Of a DNA stretch of 64,000 nucleotides, positions 17,292-25,640 are shown piece after piece. The position numbers and the translations under genes are program-made. Origin of the DNA: Mesorhizobium sp. LHD-90 (GTDB taxonomy: Bacteria > Pseudomonadota > Alphaproteobacteria > Rhizobiales > Rhizobiaceae); the NCBI RefSeq assembly GCF_030929505.1, contig NZ_JAVFVV010000016.1, positions 95,208-159,207 on the forward strand, given 5' to 3'. A model generated the notes under the pieces. That model searched no databases. It was given only the letters and a program-made list of their open reading frames with translations, and was not told the DNA's origin. The stretch's first letter is position 1; each line of letters starts with the position of its first letter.

Positions 17292-20200
17292 TCATGACGC
17301 CCTTCGACACCCTTTCCGCCGCGAAAACTCGAACTGCCGAGGCCATCATCGCTCAATCCGGCCTCGCGCATAACGGACTACGGACGCAACTGCGTGAGAT
17401 GCTCACGGGCGCGGATGCGAAGGTTGGTGCACTGCTCCAGGAACCGCTTGTCGAGGGGAGCCACCCCTTCACTACCGCTGATGCGACGATGAAACAGTTG
17501 GCCGGTCCGCTGCTACAGACGGCGCTTGTGGAGGCGATGGACCGGTTGTCTATTGGACACGATTACCGTTTCCCATCCGACAGAAAGCCGTTTCGACACC
17601 AATTGGAGGCCTGGCGGCGCTTGCTTCAGCCCGGCAATCCGCAGTCGGTTCTGGTGACCTCGGGAACCGGGTCCGGCAAGACGGAATGCTTCCTCCTGCC
17701 GATCCTGAGCGATCTGGTGCGGCAGGCCGAAGAAGGTAGCGCGCTCGAGGGCGTGCAGGCCATCATGCTCTATCCGCTGAATGCCTTGATCGAAAGCCAA
17801 CGCGAGCGCCTGTCCGCATGGACGGCGCCGTTCCGCGGGAAATTGCGTTTCTGCCTCTACAATGGCGACCTAGAACGGAGCAGGCCTGCCTCCGAGCAGC
17901 GACAAAAGCCCGAGCAAGTCATTGACCGCGAGCAGCTTCGTCGGAGCCCCCCGCCGATCCTGGTCACCAACATCACAATGCTCGAATACATGCTGGCGCG
18001 TGCGGAAGACCGGCCAATTCTCGATGTCTCGCGTGGCAAGCTCAGGTGGATCGTGCTCGACGAGGCGCATTCGCTCGTGGGGGCAGCGGCTGCCGAGATC
18101 GCGCTTCTGCTCCGGCGCGTTTTACTCGCCTTCGGTGTCTCGCCTGCCGATGTTCGTTTCGTCGCGACGTCGGCGACGATCGGAAGCGGTGAGCAGGTTA
18201 GGGAGCAGCTGCAGCGTTTCCTCGCCGATGTGGCGGGTATCCCTGAGGCGTCGGTTCATGTCATCGCGGGCGATCGCCGTCTGCCTAATCGGCCGGTAGC
18301 AAAAATCTCGGACATTGACCTGGAAACGGCGAGCCCGCATCAACTCTACGATGCCCTCGGTTCCAACCCGGAGGTGTGGAAGTTAGTGGAGGGTCTTTTC
18401 AGGGGCGGCCTGCCGCTGTCGGCCTTCTCAGCAGCGGCTGCGGGATACAACCGCGATGCCACCGATCTGGTTTCGCTGATGGCGCAGGCTGCGCGTCATC
18501 TTCCCGGCGGCGAACTCGAGCGGCTCGCACCGGTCCGCATCCACGCGTTTGAAAGGGCGGTTGCCGGGTTCTGGAGCTGTATCAATGCCGATTGCGCTGG
18601 ACGCGCCGAGAACTGGCCATTCGGCCGGATCCTCGCAGAGCGGGCCGATCGCTGCCCATCATGCCAGGCGTCGGTGCTAGAAATCATCAGTTGCACGGAA
18701 TGCGGTGAGCCGTTCCTGGAGGGCGTGGAAAGCGCCGGCCGGCTGAACCCGCCAGTCCGGACGCCGCCGCGCGACGAGTTTGCATTCGACAGCGCCGGCG
18801 ACGGCACGGCCTCCGATGACGGAGACGAGCCGGAAGATGCCGGATCCAACGACTCCGAAATCCAGCTTGTGGACCCGGGCATCCTCTTCGCGGCGCAGCC
18901 TAGCGCCGGCGCGCGCAACTGCTGGCTCGATTCAAGCAAGGATTGGCGGGTCGCTGACGGCCCAGGCGAGGGTCGCGCAACGCTGCTCTACGAAGAGCGC
19001 GACCGGAGCTTCGAGGGCTCAACCTACTGCCCGCACTGCAATCCGTCCGGCACGGGCACGACACGGCGATTGAAGTCACTACGATTCGGCGCACCCTTCG
19101 TCTTAGGCAACACGGCGCCAATCCTGCTCGACGGGGTCGAGCCCGCATTCGCCACGGAAACGCCGCTCCCCGCAGGCGGCCGACGTCTTTTGTCCTTCAC
19201 CGACAGCCGTCAGGGAACGGCACGCATCGCCGCACGTCTTCAGCGCGAGGCGGAGCGCAATTTTGTGCGCTCGTTCGTCTATCATCAGGTTCAAATTTCG
19301 ATGCGACCCACCGGTGATGCCGATCAGATTGCCAAGCTGGATGGAGAGATTGCAGGACTCGAGGCGGCTTTCTCTGCCACAAAACAGCCGGTCCTGGCAG
19401 GGATCATTGCCGACAAGAAGCAACAGCAAACGGCGCTCGCGTCAGGCAGCACTGATGGGGTGCCTTGGCCGGATATGGTCGAGAGCTTGGCGGAACGTCC
19501 GGAGGTCTCCGAATGGATCAAGGACGTCTGGCAGGCGCGGGACGGCGACCAGTTCGGCGACAGCCGTCGCGTCGCCGAATTCCTGCTGCTTCGCGAGTTC
19601 GACCGCCGCCCGAAGCGAGCGAACTCTCTTGAGACTCTTGGGCTCGCACGCCTTCGCAATCCCGCGATCGAAGTCTTATCGGAAGCGCAGTTGCCGTCCG
19701 CGTTCAGGCGTCGAGGCAAGAGCATCGCCGACTGGAAGGCCTATCTCGAAATGCTCCTGACGCATTTCGTGCGCGCAGGACGGGCGATCGACGTGTCGCG
19801 CGATCTGCTCCACTGGATCGTGCCGAAGGGATCGCCGAGAAGTTTGGTCGGGCCAGACGGCGAGGTTGGCAAGGACAGGGGGCTACTCGGCTGGCCAAAC
19901 CGTTTTCGCGGTATGGCGGATGCCCGGCCCAAGGCATTTCTTATCCACGGTTTGGGTCTCGACCGTTCAAACGCGGGCGATGGCGACGATCTGGACGAAT
20001 GCCTCGGTGAGGCGTGGAACCGCATCGGTCCGATGCTGCAGCTGAGCGGCAACCGGCTGGCTTACTCTTTCCGCAAGGCTTTCATTGCGCCGCTGACGCA
20101 CGCTTACCTCTGTCCCGTCACGCGCCGCGTTGTTGACCACGCACCTTTCGGAATATCGCCTTACGGATTGGAACGTGCAGGTGCGGCACAGCGGGCCCAG

Positions 20201-23200
20201 CCGATCGATCTGCCCGTTTTGCCTATTCCGATTGTTGGCACGGCGGACCGGGCCGCTGCACGCTCGGCCACACAGAGCTGGCTGGCAGGAGAATCGGTCC
20301 GCAGTTTGCGCGATATCGGCGCTTGGTCGGCCTTCGCCGACCGCATCGCCCTCTTCGTCGACTATTTGCGCTCGGCAGAGCATTCAGCTCAACAGGATTC
20401 GGCCCGGCTGCGGCGCTACGAGCAGGACTTCAGGGCGGGCAAGATAAACTTGCTCAATTGCTCGACCACCATGGAGATGGGCGTTGATATTGGCTCGGTA
20501 TCATCGGTGATGATGACAAATGTGCCGCCATCGATCGCCAATTACCGTCAGCGAGTCGGCCGGGCAGGGCGGCGCAACCAGGCGACTGCGCTGGCCTTCA
20601 CCTTCTGCAAGGACAGGCCGCTCGACCGAGACGCGTTTCGTGATCCCGCAGCATTCCTAGAGCGCAGCGTGGCGGCGCCGAGTGTTTCGCTGCAGAGCAG
20701 GCCGATCGTGCAGCGTCATGTCAATGCCTACCTCCTTGGCGCGTTCATGCGGGAGCAGGCCGGTGATGCGTTAAGGATGCAGATCGGAGCCTTCCTCGGC
20801 TGCCCGGCGGGCCTGGAGCAAACGCGTCCGCTGAAGGCCGAACGGCCGGTTGAGATATTCCTTGACTGGCTGGAGCTTCCGGCGACGCGCCATGGGCATC
20901 GGTCTGCGCTTCAAACTCTCGTCCGGCGCTCAATCCTGGAGGGCGATGGTCGTCTGGTTGACGATGCGCGCGACGCCATCAGCAATCTGTCAGGTGTGTT
21001 CCTGGCAGAGTGGGAAGGCCAGAGAGCCCTGGCCAAGGACGAGGGCTTGAAGGACGCCGGCAAGAGCCGGATGGGGATCGAACTCAAGCGCCTTTGCGAG
21101 GAGTTCCTCCTGAGCAGCCTTGCCGACCGAGGCTTCCTGCCCGGTCATGGGTTTCCCACCGACGTGGTGTCGTTCATGCCCGGGAAGGAGTTCAAGCTTT
21201 CGGATCAGGCACCAGCGGACGGGCGACGGCAATTTCGCACGACAGGGCCGCAACGATCCCTCGACCTAGCCATCCGCGACTACGCGCCCGGGTCGGAAGT
21301 GGTGCTGGATGGGCTCGTGCACCGTTCCGCCGGTGTCACGCTCAACTGGAAGCGTCCGGCGAGCGAGGAGAACTTGCCGGAGATCCAGAGCCTTCGCCAT
21401 CAATGGCATTGCAAGGAATGCGGGGCGAGCGATACGGCCTCAGGTGCGATGCCTGGCCACTGTCCGGTCTGTGGCGTCGATGCTCCAACTCTTCAGGAAT
21501 TTCTCAGACCGGCGGGCTTCTCGGTCGACCCGCGAGAAAAGACGCATGCCGAAACCGACTTTCTGACCTACGTGGCGCCCGAAGAGCCTCTGGTTTCAAC
21601 TCGCGACGCCCTTTGGCGAAATCTCCCGGTTCCCGAAGCTGGACGGTTCCGCACCAGCCGCGAGGGCATGGTTTACTACTCGAACCTTGGACCTCAGCGT
21701 CTGGGTTACGCCGTCTGTCTGCAGTGTGGTCGGGCTGGTGCCGAGACCGCATCCGGTTCGAACGCTATTGGCCCGAAGGAGTTGAAGGACCACAAACCTC
21801 TGCGCTTTCGCAGGGACGTTGACATCTGCGCCGGCAATGACCGGCCATTCAGCATAAAGCGACATCTCGCGCTGGGGCACGAGATCACGACGGATGTCTT
21901 CGAACTTCAACCACATCGAAGGATAAGGCGTCCAGCTGCCGACGCCCTGGCGATCGCCTTGCGCGAGGCGCTCGCTCAGGAGCTCGGCATCGAGGCTGAC
22001 GAAATGGGATTTGCGACAGCACGGTCGAAAAATCATCTTGGGGCAGACGCCGTCTCGCTGCTTCTTTTCGATCGGGCAGCGGGCGGCGCCGGATTCTCGA
22101 CATCGCTCGAAAGCCTGCTGCGGCCGGTCCTCGATCGCGCCGATCGGATCCTTGATTGCAGGACGCCTGGCTGCATCAGGGCGTGTCCGGCCTGCGTTCT
22201 GGTGTCCGATGCACCTGAAGGCGTCGACAAGCTTGACCGTTCTGGAGCGCTAGGATTCTTGCGCGATCATTTATCGCTGCCCGCGGAGATCGCGCCCGAG
22301 GATCGCTTCGCATCGGGCGCGGAGATCTGTGTTTCAATTGTCGACGAGATCGACAGGGAACTCAGACGCGCGTCCCGAGCGACCCTGACGCTGTTTCTGC
22401 CTGCTAACACCGATTTCGCCACTCTAAGCGATTGGCCGATTGGTGAGCAACTTCACCGGTGGCGCGAACGCGGCCATTTGCTACGCCTAGCCGTTGCTCC
22501 CGGTTCCTTGTCCGGACCGACCGCCGTCGCTGACCGGCTTGCGCTCAGGGATTTTGCCATTAGATACGGCGCCCAATCTGCTGAAATGCAAACAGTCCTC
22601 TTCTCGAACGGCGCGGCAGCCGTTGCGATAGTAACCTCAGATCGAGAAAGCTCCGTTGCGTGGGCATCTCGTGACATCGTGGCCGGGCTGCCAGGTTCGT
22701 TGTGGGGCAAGCCGGATAGATATCCTATTGCCCGTGCCGACACGGTTGTCGATCTGGCGGTTAAGCCGATCGATATGCAGACACTTCTCCCACCGCCCGG
22801 CGCACAAATGCTCAACATTGGCGCGGAATGGGATGGCGATCTCGCGAGCTTCGGCTTGCGGGCAGCCGGTGCAATGGCTGCTCTTCTAAAGAAAGGCGGC
22901 GCCTGGCCGTCCTGCGGCATCACCGACATCGTCTATCAGGACCCCTATGTCTGCGCACCACTCCCGGCGAGGCTCGCAGTTGATGTGATTGCAGCGTTGG
23001 TAAAGGCGTCTGGTGTGCGCGGTGCCGCTGTTCGAATCGAGACTCGCATGCCCAAGCCTTCGGACCGTGGCTCTCCTTGGCAAATCACCCACAATTGGCA
23101 AGCCGGAGTGGATCAGGAGGCGGTCGTGGCTGTCCTAGGAGCCAAACGAGGCTTAGTAACGACTGTCCGTCAACTTGACGTGCCTCACGGACGCTTCATG

Positions 23201-23401
23201 ACGATCAACTTCGCAGACAAGAGCCGCGCCAAAATCATCCTCGATCAGGGCTTCGGCGCGTGGGCGCTCCCACGTGGAATACAGGTTCGGTTCGATTTCA
23301 CTGCCGACCACACGCATCAGGTCGAGCGCTTGGCGACTGTCAACGTTCTTCTACAAAAGCAAGGGGTGGGGAACACCTATGTGATAGCGGCAGGAGGATG
23401 A
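17288..23401 (+). CDS. druE: Druantia signature helicase DruE (DEAD/DEAH, DUF1998)
   Basis: At 2037 residues this has the expected size of DruE, the hallmark of Druantia. Walker A (TSGTGSGKTE) is near residue 125, LDEAH near 258, the SATIGSG motif follows, and the second RecA lobe ends in STTMEMGVDIG and RQRVGRAGRR. Several Cys pairs suggest zinc binding: CPSCQ and CTECGEPF near 460-475, CPHC, and WHCKECG with CPVCG near 1380-1400. The DUF1998 region ends in CRTPGCIRACPACVL near 1630. A further 370 residues have no family I can name. Start choices are GTG 17288 or ATG 17294. It forms an operon with druH and converges on the NYN gene. Confidence 0.9.
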   Translation: MIMTPFDTLSAAKTRTAEAIIAQSGLAHNGLRTQLREMLTGADAKVGALLQEPLVEGSHPFTTADATMKQLAGPLLQTALVEAMDRLSIGHDYRFPSDRKPFRHQLEAWRRLLQPGNPQSVLVTSGTGSGKTECFLLPILSDLVRQAEEGSALEGVQAIMLYPLNALIESQRERLSAWTAPFRGKLRFCLYNGDLERSRPASEQRQKPEQVIDREQLRRSPPPILVTNITMLEYMLARAEDRPILDVSRGKLRWIVLDEAHSLVGAAAAEIALLLRRVLLAFGVSPADVRFVATSATIGSGEQVREQLQRFLADVAGIPEASVHVIAGDRRLPNRPVAKISDIDLETASPHQLYDALGSNPEVWKLVEGLFRGGLPLSAFSAAAAGYNRDATDLVSLMAQAARHLPGGELERLAPVRIHAFERAVAGFWSCINADCAGRAENWPFGRILAERADRCPSCQASVLEIISCTECGEPFLEGVESAGRLNPPVRTPPRDEFAFDSAGDGTASDDGDEPEDAGSNDSEIQLVDPGILFAAQPSAGARNCWLDSSKDWRVADGPGEGRATLLYEERDRSFEGSTYCPHCNPSGTGTTRRLKSLRFGAPFVLGNTAPILLDGVEPAFATETPLPAGGRRLLSFTDSRQGTARIAARLQREAERNFVRSFVYHQVQISMRPTGDADQIAKLDGEIAGLEAAFSATKQPVLAGIIADKKQQQTALASGSTDGVPWPDMVESLAERPEVSEWIKDVWQARDGDQFGDSRRVAEFLLLREFDRRPKRANSLETLGLARLRNPAIEVLSEAQLPSAFRRRGKSIADWKAYLEMLLTHFVRAGRAIDVSRDLLHWIVPKGSPRSLVGPDGEVGKDRGLLGWPNRFRGMADARPKAFLIHGLGLDRSNAGDGDDLDECLGEAWNRIGPMLQLSGNRLAYSFRKAFIAPLTHAYLCPVTRRVVDHAPFGISPYGLERAGAAQRAQPIDLPVLPIPIVGTADRAAARSATQSWLAGESVRSLRDIGAWSAFADRIALFVDYLRSAEHSAQQDSARLRRYEQDFRAGKINLLNCSTTMEMGVDIGSVSSVMMTNVPPSIANYRQRVGRAGRRNQATALAFTFCKDRPLDRDAFRDPAAFLERSVAAPSVSLQSRPIVQRHVNAYLLGAFMREQAGDALRMQIGAFLGCPAGLEQTRPLKAERPVEIFLDWLELPATRHGHRSALQTLVRRSILEGDGRLVDDARDAISNLSGVFLAEWEGQRALAKDEGLKDAGKSRMGIELKRLCEEFLLSSLADRGFLPGHGFPTDVVSFMPGKEFKLSDQAPADGRRQFRTTGPQRSLDLAIRDYAPGSEVVLDGLVHRSAGVTLNWKRPASEENLPEIQSLRHQWHCKECGASDTASGAMPGHCPVCGVDAPTLQEFLRPAGFSVDPREKTHAETDFLTYVAPEEPLVSTRDALWRNLPVPEAGRFRTSREGMVYYSNLGPQRLGYAVCLQCGRAGAETASGSNAIGPKELKDHKPLRFRRDVDICAGNDRPFSIKRHLALGHEITTDVFELQPHRRIRRPAADALAIALREALAQELGIEADEMGFATARSKNHLGADAVSLLLFDRAAGGAGFSTSLESLLRPVLDRADRILDCRTPGCIRACPACVLVSDAPEGVDKLDRSGALGFLRDHLSLPAEIAPEDRFASGAEICVSIVDEIDRELRRASRATLTLFLPANTDFATLSDWPIGEQLHRWRERGHLLRLAVAPGSLSGPTAVADRLALRDFAIRYGAQSAEMQTVLFSNGAAAVAIVTSDRESSVAWASRDIVAGLPGSLWGKPDRYPIARADTVVDLAVKPIDMQTLLPPPGAQMLNIGAEWDGDLASFGLRAAGAMAALLKKGGAWPSCGITDIVYQDPYVCAPLPARLAVDVIAALVKASGVRGAAVRIETRMPKPSDRGSPWQITHNWQAGVDQEAVVAVLGAKRGLVTTVRQLDVPHGRFMTINFADKSRAKIILDQGFGAWALPRGIQVRFDFTADHTHQVERLATVNVLLQKQGVGNTYVIAAGG

Positions 23402-23423
23402 ACGCCGGTAGGCATCGACGCGA

Positions 23424-24260
23424 CTACACCATTGGTTCGCGTTGTTTGATCCCCTCTCGCTGGTTGCTGCTCATGCCCTCTTCCTCCCTACGAGCCTTTC
23501 GTCTAATCGCGCGACGGCTGGGCTTGCGGCGAACTCTGGCACCACTCTTCGCTCCGAGATCGACTTCGAATATGCGCAGATCACTTAGCAGTGCCGACAA
23601 GCTCTTGTATCCGCAGGCCCGAGTGTCGAGGCCACCGTGACGCACCGCGAGTTCGATTTCGACATCTTTGATTCTTGCCCAACCCGTCTGGTCCTCGAGG
23701 CTTATCACAATGCGCTTCAGCAGGCGTGAAGCCAATGACGGCCGCAAAAGGGTGGGCCGGGATGAGGCTTTGGTGGAGCTTTCCCTGCACGACGCGAGGA
23801 GTTCTATCGGGTAGAACTGCGTAAAGGCGCGCCGCAATCGCTCGGGAGCCTCGTCGCCGCCGAAACCGTAGCAGCTCAACCCCGCATCGCGCACACGCTC
23901 TGCAAGTGGAACGAAGTCGCTATCTCCCGATACGAGTGCCACGGCGTTTACGTCGCCGGCGTGAAGCGTATCGACAACATTGATGACTATGTGAATGTCG
24001 GAGCTGTTCTTGCCGCTTATAATCCGGTCGACCTGTCTCGTTCCCAGCCGCAATGAGTCGCAAGCTGCCGCCCATGCTTCACTGTCGGTCCGACGAAAAT
24101 CGCCGAACGCCTGAGCAGAGACAACATCGCCCAAGCCTGACAGGTTGGTTAGCACACCAACTGCACACCACGCGGGAACATTTTCGATGTCGAAGAAGAC
24201 GGCTATCCGAGGGCGCTCGACGAGATTATCGACTGCGGATGTTTGGTTCGAAAAATCCAT
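23424..24260 (-). CDS. NYN-domain putative RNase with OST-HTH/LOTUS domain
   Basis: This is a 278-residue protein. The N-terminal NYN (PIN-like) domain shows RIAVFFDIENVP with Asp24, NSSDIH with Asp88, and VALVSGDSDFVPLAERV with Asp113 and Asp115, the acidic set expected for a metal-dependent RNase. Residues about 190-250 resemble an OST-HTH/LOTUS domain, an RNA-binding fold often paired with NYN. The C-terminus is very Arg-rich. The ATG at 24260 (MDFSN) is preferred; upstream starts as far as GTG 24395 are possible. It lies convergent to druE with 22 bases between stops. It may be an RNA-targeting effector of the island or an independent regulator. Confidence 0.82.
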   Translation of the reverse strand: MDFSNQTSAVDNLVERPRIAVFFDIENVPAWCAVGVLTNLSGLGDVVSAQAFGDFRRTDSEAWAAACDSLRLGTRQVDRIISGKNSSDIHIVINVVDTLHAGDVNAVALVSGDSDFVPLAERVRDAGLSCYGFGGDEAPERLRRAFTQFYPIELLASCRESSTKASSRPTLLRPSLASRLLKRIVISLEDQTGWARIKDVEIELAVRHGGLDTRACGYKSLSALLSDLRIFEVDLGAKSGARVRRKPSRRAIRRKARREEEGMSSNQREGIKQREPMV

Positions 24261-24472
24261 GGTCAACTGCTCCGGTGCAGAGATGCGTTTTCGATCCTTG
24301 CTAGGTAAATTCGCTGCCAAGTGTCTCGTGGCGCATTCCTTGTCGCCGCACTCGGACCAATTATATATTGGCTTTCGGACTCTTCCAGGATACACGAAGT
24401 GCCCATCTTATGGTCCGTCACAATGTTACAAAGGGTCTCATAAGTTATTGATTTTATTTAGACGAGTTACAA

Positions 24473-24495
24473 TTCAATCCTCTCTGGCAGCACCA
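24473..24495 (+). other. Possible tRNA 3'-end remnant, candidate island attachment site
   Basis: The stretch reads TTCAATC, then CTCTC, then TGGCAGC and ACCA. This is a valid order of T-loop, T-stem 3' strand, acceptor 3' strand and discriminator-CCA. The preceding five bases do not pair with the T-stem, so it is not a whole tRNA. It sits exactly where the defence genes give way to chromosomal transporter genes, in a locally AT-rich stretch. A complete tRNA at the other island end, outside the window, would be expected if this is attR. Confidence 0.3.
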
Positions 24496-24556
24496 TTCGA
24501 CGCCAATGCGCGCATTGCCGCAGAAATAGTCTCGAGGTTGGCGCCCTTGGGCGGTG

Positions 24557-25621
24557 TTACCGTGTGGCCGTGTCCCTCGCCGACTCCAGCGCCTTGTCGA
24601 TGGTGACGATAACCGACATGCCGGGTGCGAGCTCGCTTGCCAGCGGCTGATCCGGATCGATGGCGATTCGCAGTGGCAGGCGCTGGGCGACCTTGGTGAA
24701 GTTGCCGGTCGCGTTGTCGGATTTCAGCACGCTGAACTCGGAGCCTGTCGCCGGCGAGAAGCGCTCGATGCGGCCGGTGAGCCGTGCGTGGCTGAGCGCG
24801 TCGATCTGTAATGCGGCGGGCTGTCCGATCCTCATGCCGGCAAGCTGCGTTTCCTTGAAATTGGCGACGACCCAGACGCGCTGTGGCACGATCGCCACCA
24901 GTTGCGTGCCAGCGGCGACATATTGGCCGAGCCGCGCGCCGACTTCTCCCAGCCTTCCGTCTTCGGGCGCGGTGACGCGTGTGTTCTGCAGGTCGATTTC
25001 CGCGAGATGCACGGCAGCTTCCGCGCCCTGCACCGCCGCTTCGAGTGACTGGCGGCCGACGATGGTCGCCTCCAGATCCTGCCTGGAGACCTCAAGCGCC
25101 GCTTGCGCTTGCCTGTAGCTTGCCTGCGCCTGCTCCATGGTGGAGCGGCTTTTGTCGGCATCACTCGCGGTCACCACGCCACTCTTGCGCAAGGGTTCTA
25201 TGCGCCCCCAACCGGCCTCTGCGACGTCGAGCGTTACCTTCGCGCCCGCGAGCTGGGCTTCGGCGGAGCGGATACGCGCTTCGCCGGACAGCCGGTCCTG
25301 CTGTGAACTGGTGAGCGCGGCCCTTTCGGCCGCCAGCGTCGCTTTGGCCTGCTCCAGTTTCTGCTGGAATATCCGGTCGTCGAGCCGGACCAGCAGTTGG
25401 CCGGCCTTCACCTCCTGATAGTCCTGCACGGCGACTTCGGCAATGTAACCCGCCAATTGCGGCGCGATGATCGTCACCTGCCCGCGTACATAGGCGTTGT
25501 CGGTTACTTCGACCGTGGAGGTAAAGGGCGGCAATCGCCATGCGTAGAGGATGACGGTCAGGCCGGCGAGGCCGAGCATGACGGCAAAAAGCGTGGCGGT
25601 GAAGCGGAAAAACTTGGACAT
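24557..25621 (-). CDS. emrA: HlyD/EmrA-family membrane fusion protein
   Basis: This is the periplasmic adaptor of a drug efflux pump. The 354-residue protein has one N-terminal membrane segment (about residues 6-28), then the lipoyl-like half motif VRGQVTIIAPQLAGYIAEV, a helical hairpin (about 90-190), the second half-motif with VTAPEDGRLGEVGARLG, and a beta-barrel region. The ATG at 25621 gives MSKFFRFTATLF; the upstream in-frame start at 25744 would lie inside the MFS gene. It starts 20 bases after the stop of the MFS gene and forms a marR-emrB-emrA operon with it. Substrate is unknown; EmrAB-type pumps usually export hydrophobic toxicants. Confidence 0.9.
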   Translation of the reverse strand: MSKFFRFTATLFAVMLGLAGLTVILYAWRLPPFTSTVEVTDNAYVRGQVTIIAPQLAGYIAEVAVQDYQEVKAGQLLVRLDDRIFQQKLEQAKATLAAERAALTSSQQDRLSGEARIRSAEAQLAGAKVTLDVAEAGWGRIEPLRKSGVVTASDADKSRSTMEQAQASYRQAQAALEVSRQDLEATIVGRQSLEAAVQGAEAAVHLAEIDLQNTRVTAPEDGRLGEVGARLGQYVAAGTQLVAIVPQRVWVVANFKETQLAGMRIGQPAALQIDALSHARLTGRIERFSPATGSEFSVLKSDNATGNFTKVAQRLPLRIAIDPDQPLASELAPGMSVIVTIDKALESARDTATR

Positions 25622-25640
25622 GCTGGTCTCGGTGTGACGT

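Noticed and set aside
3390..23401. Zorya, BREX or DISARM genes in the island
   Set aside because: No motor-type ZorA/B, PglZ, BrxC or DrmB/DrmC-like protein is seen; DUF1998 here belongs to a Druantia-size helicase.
24300..24500. Complete tRNA gene
   Set aside because: Only a 3' part fits; D-arm, anticodon arm and a pairing T-stem are absent.
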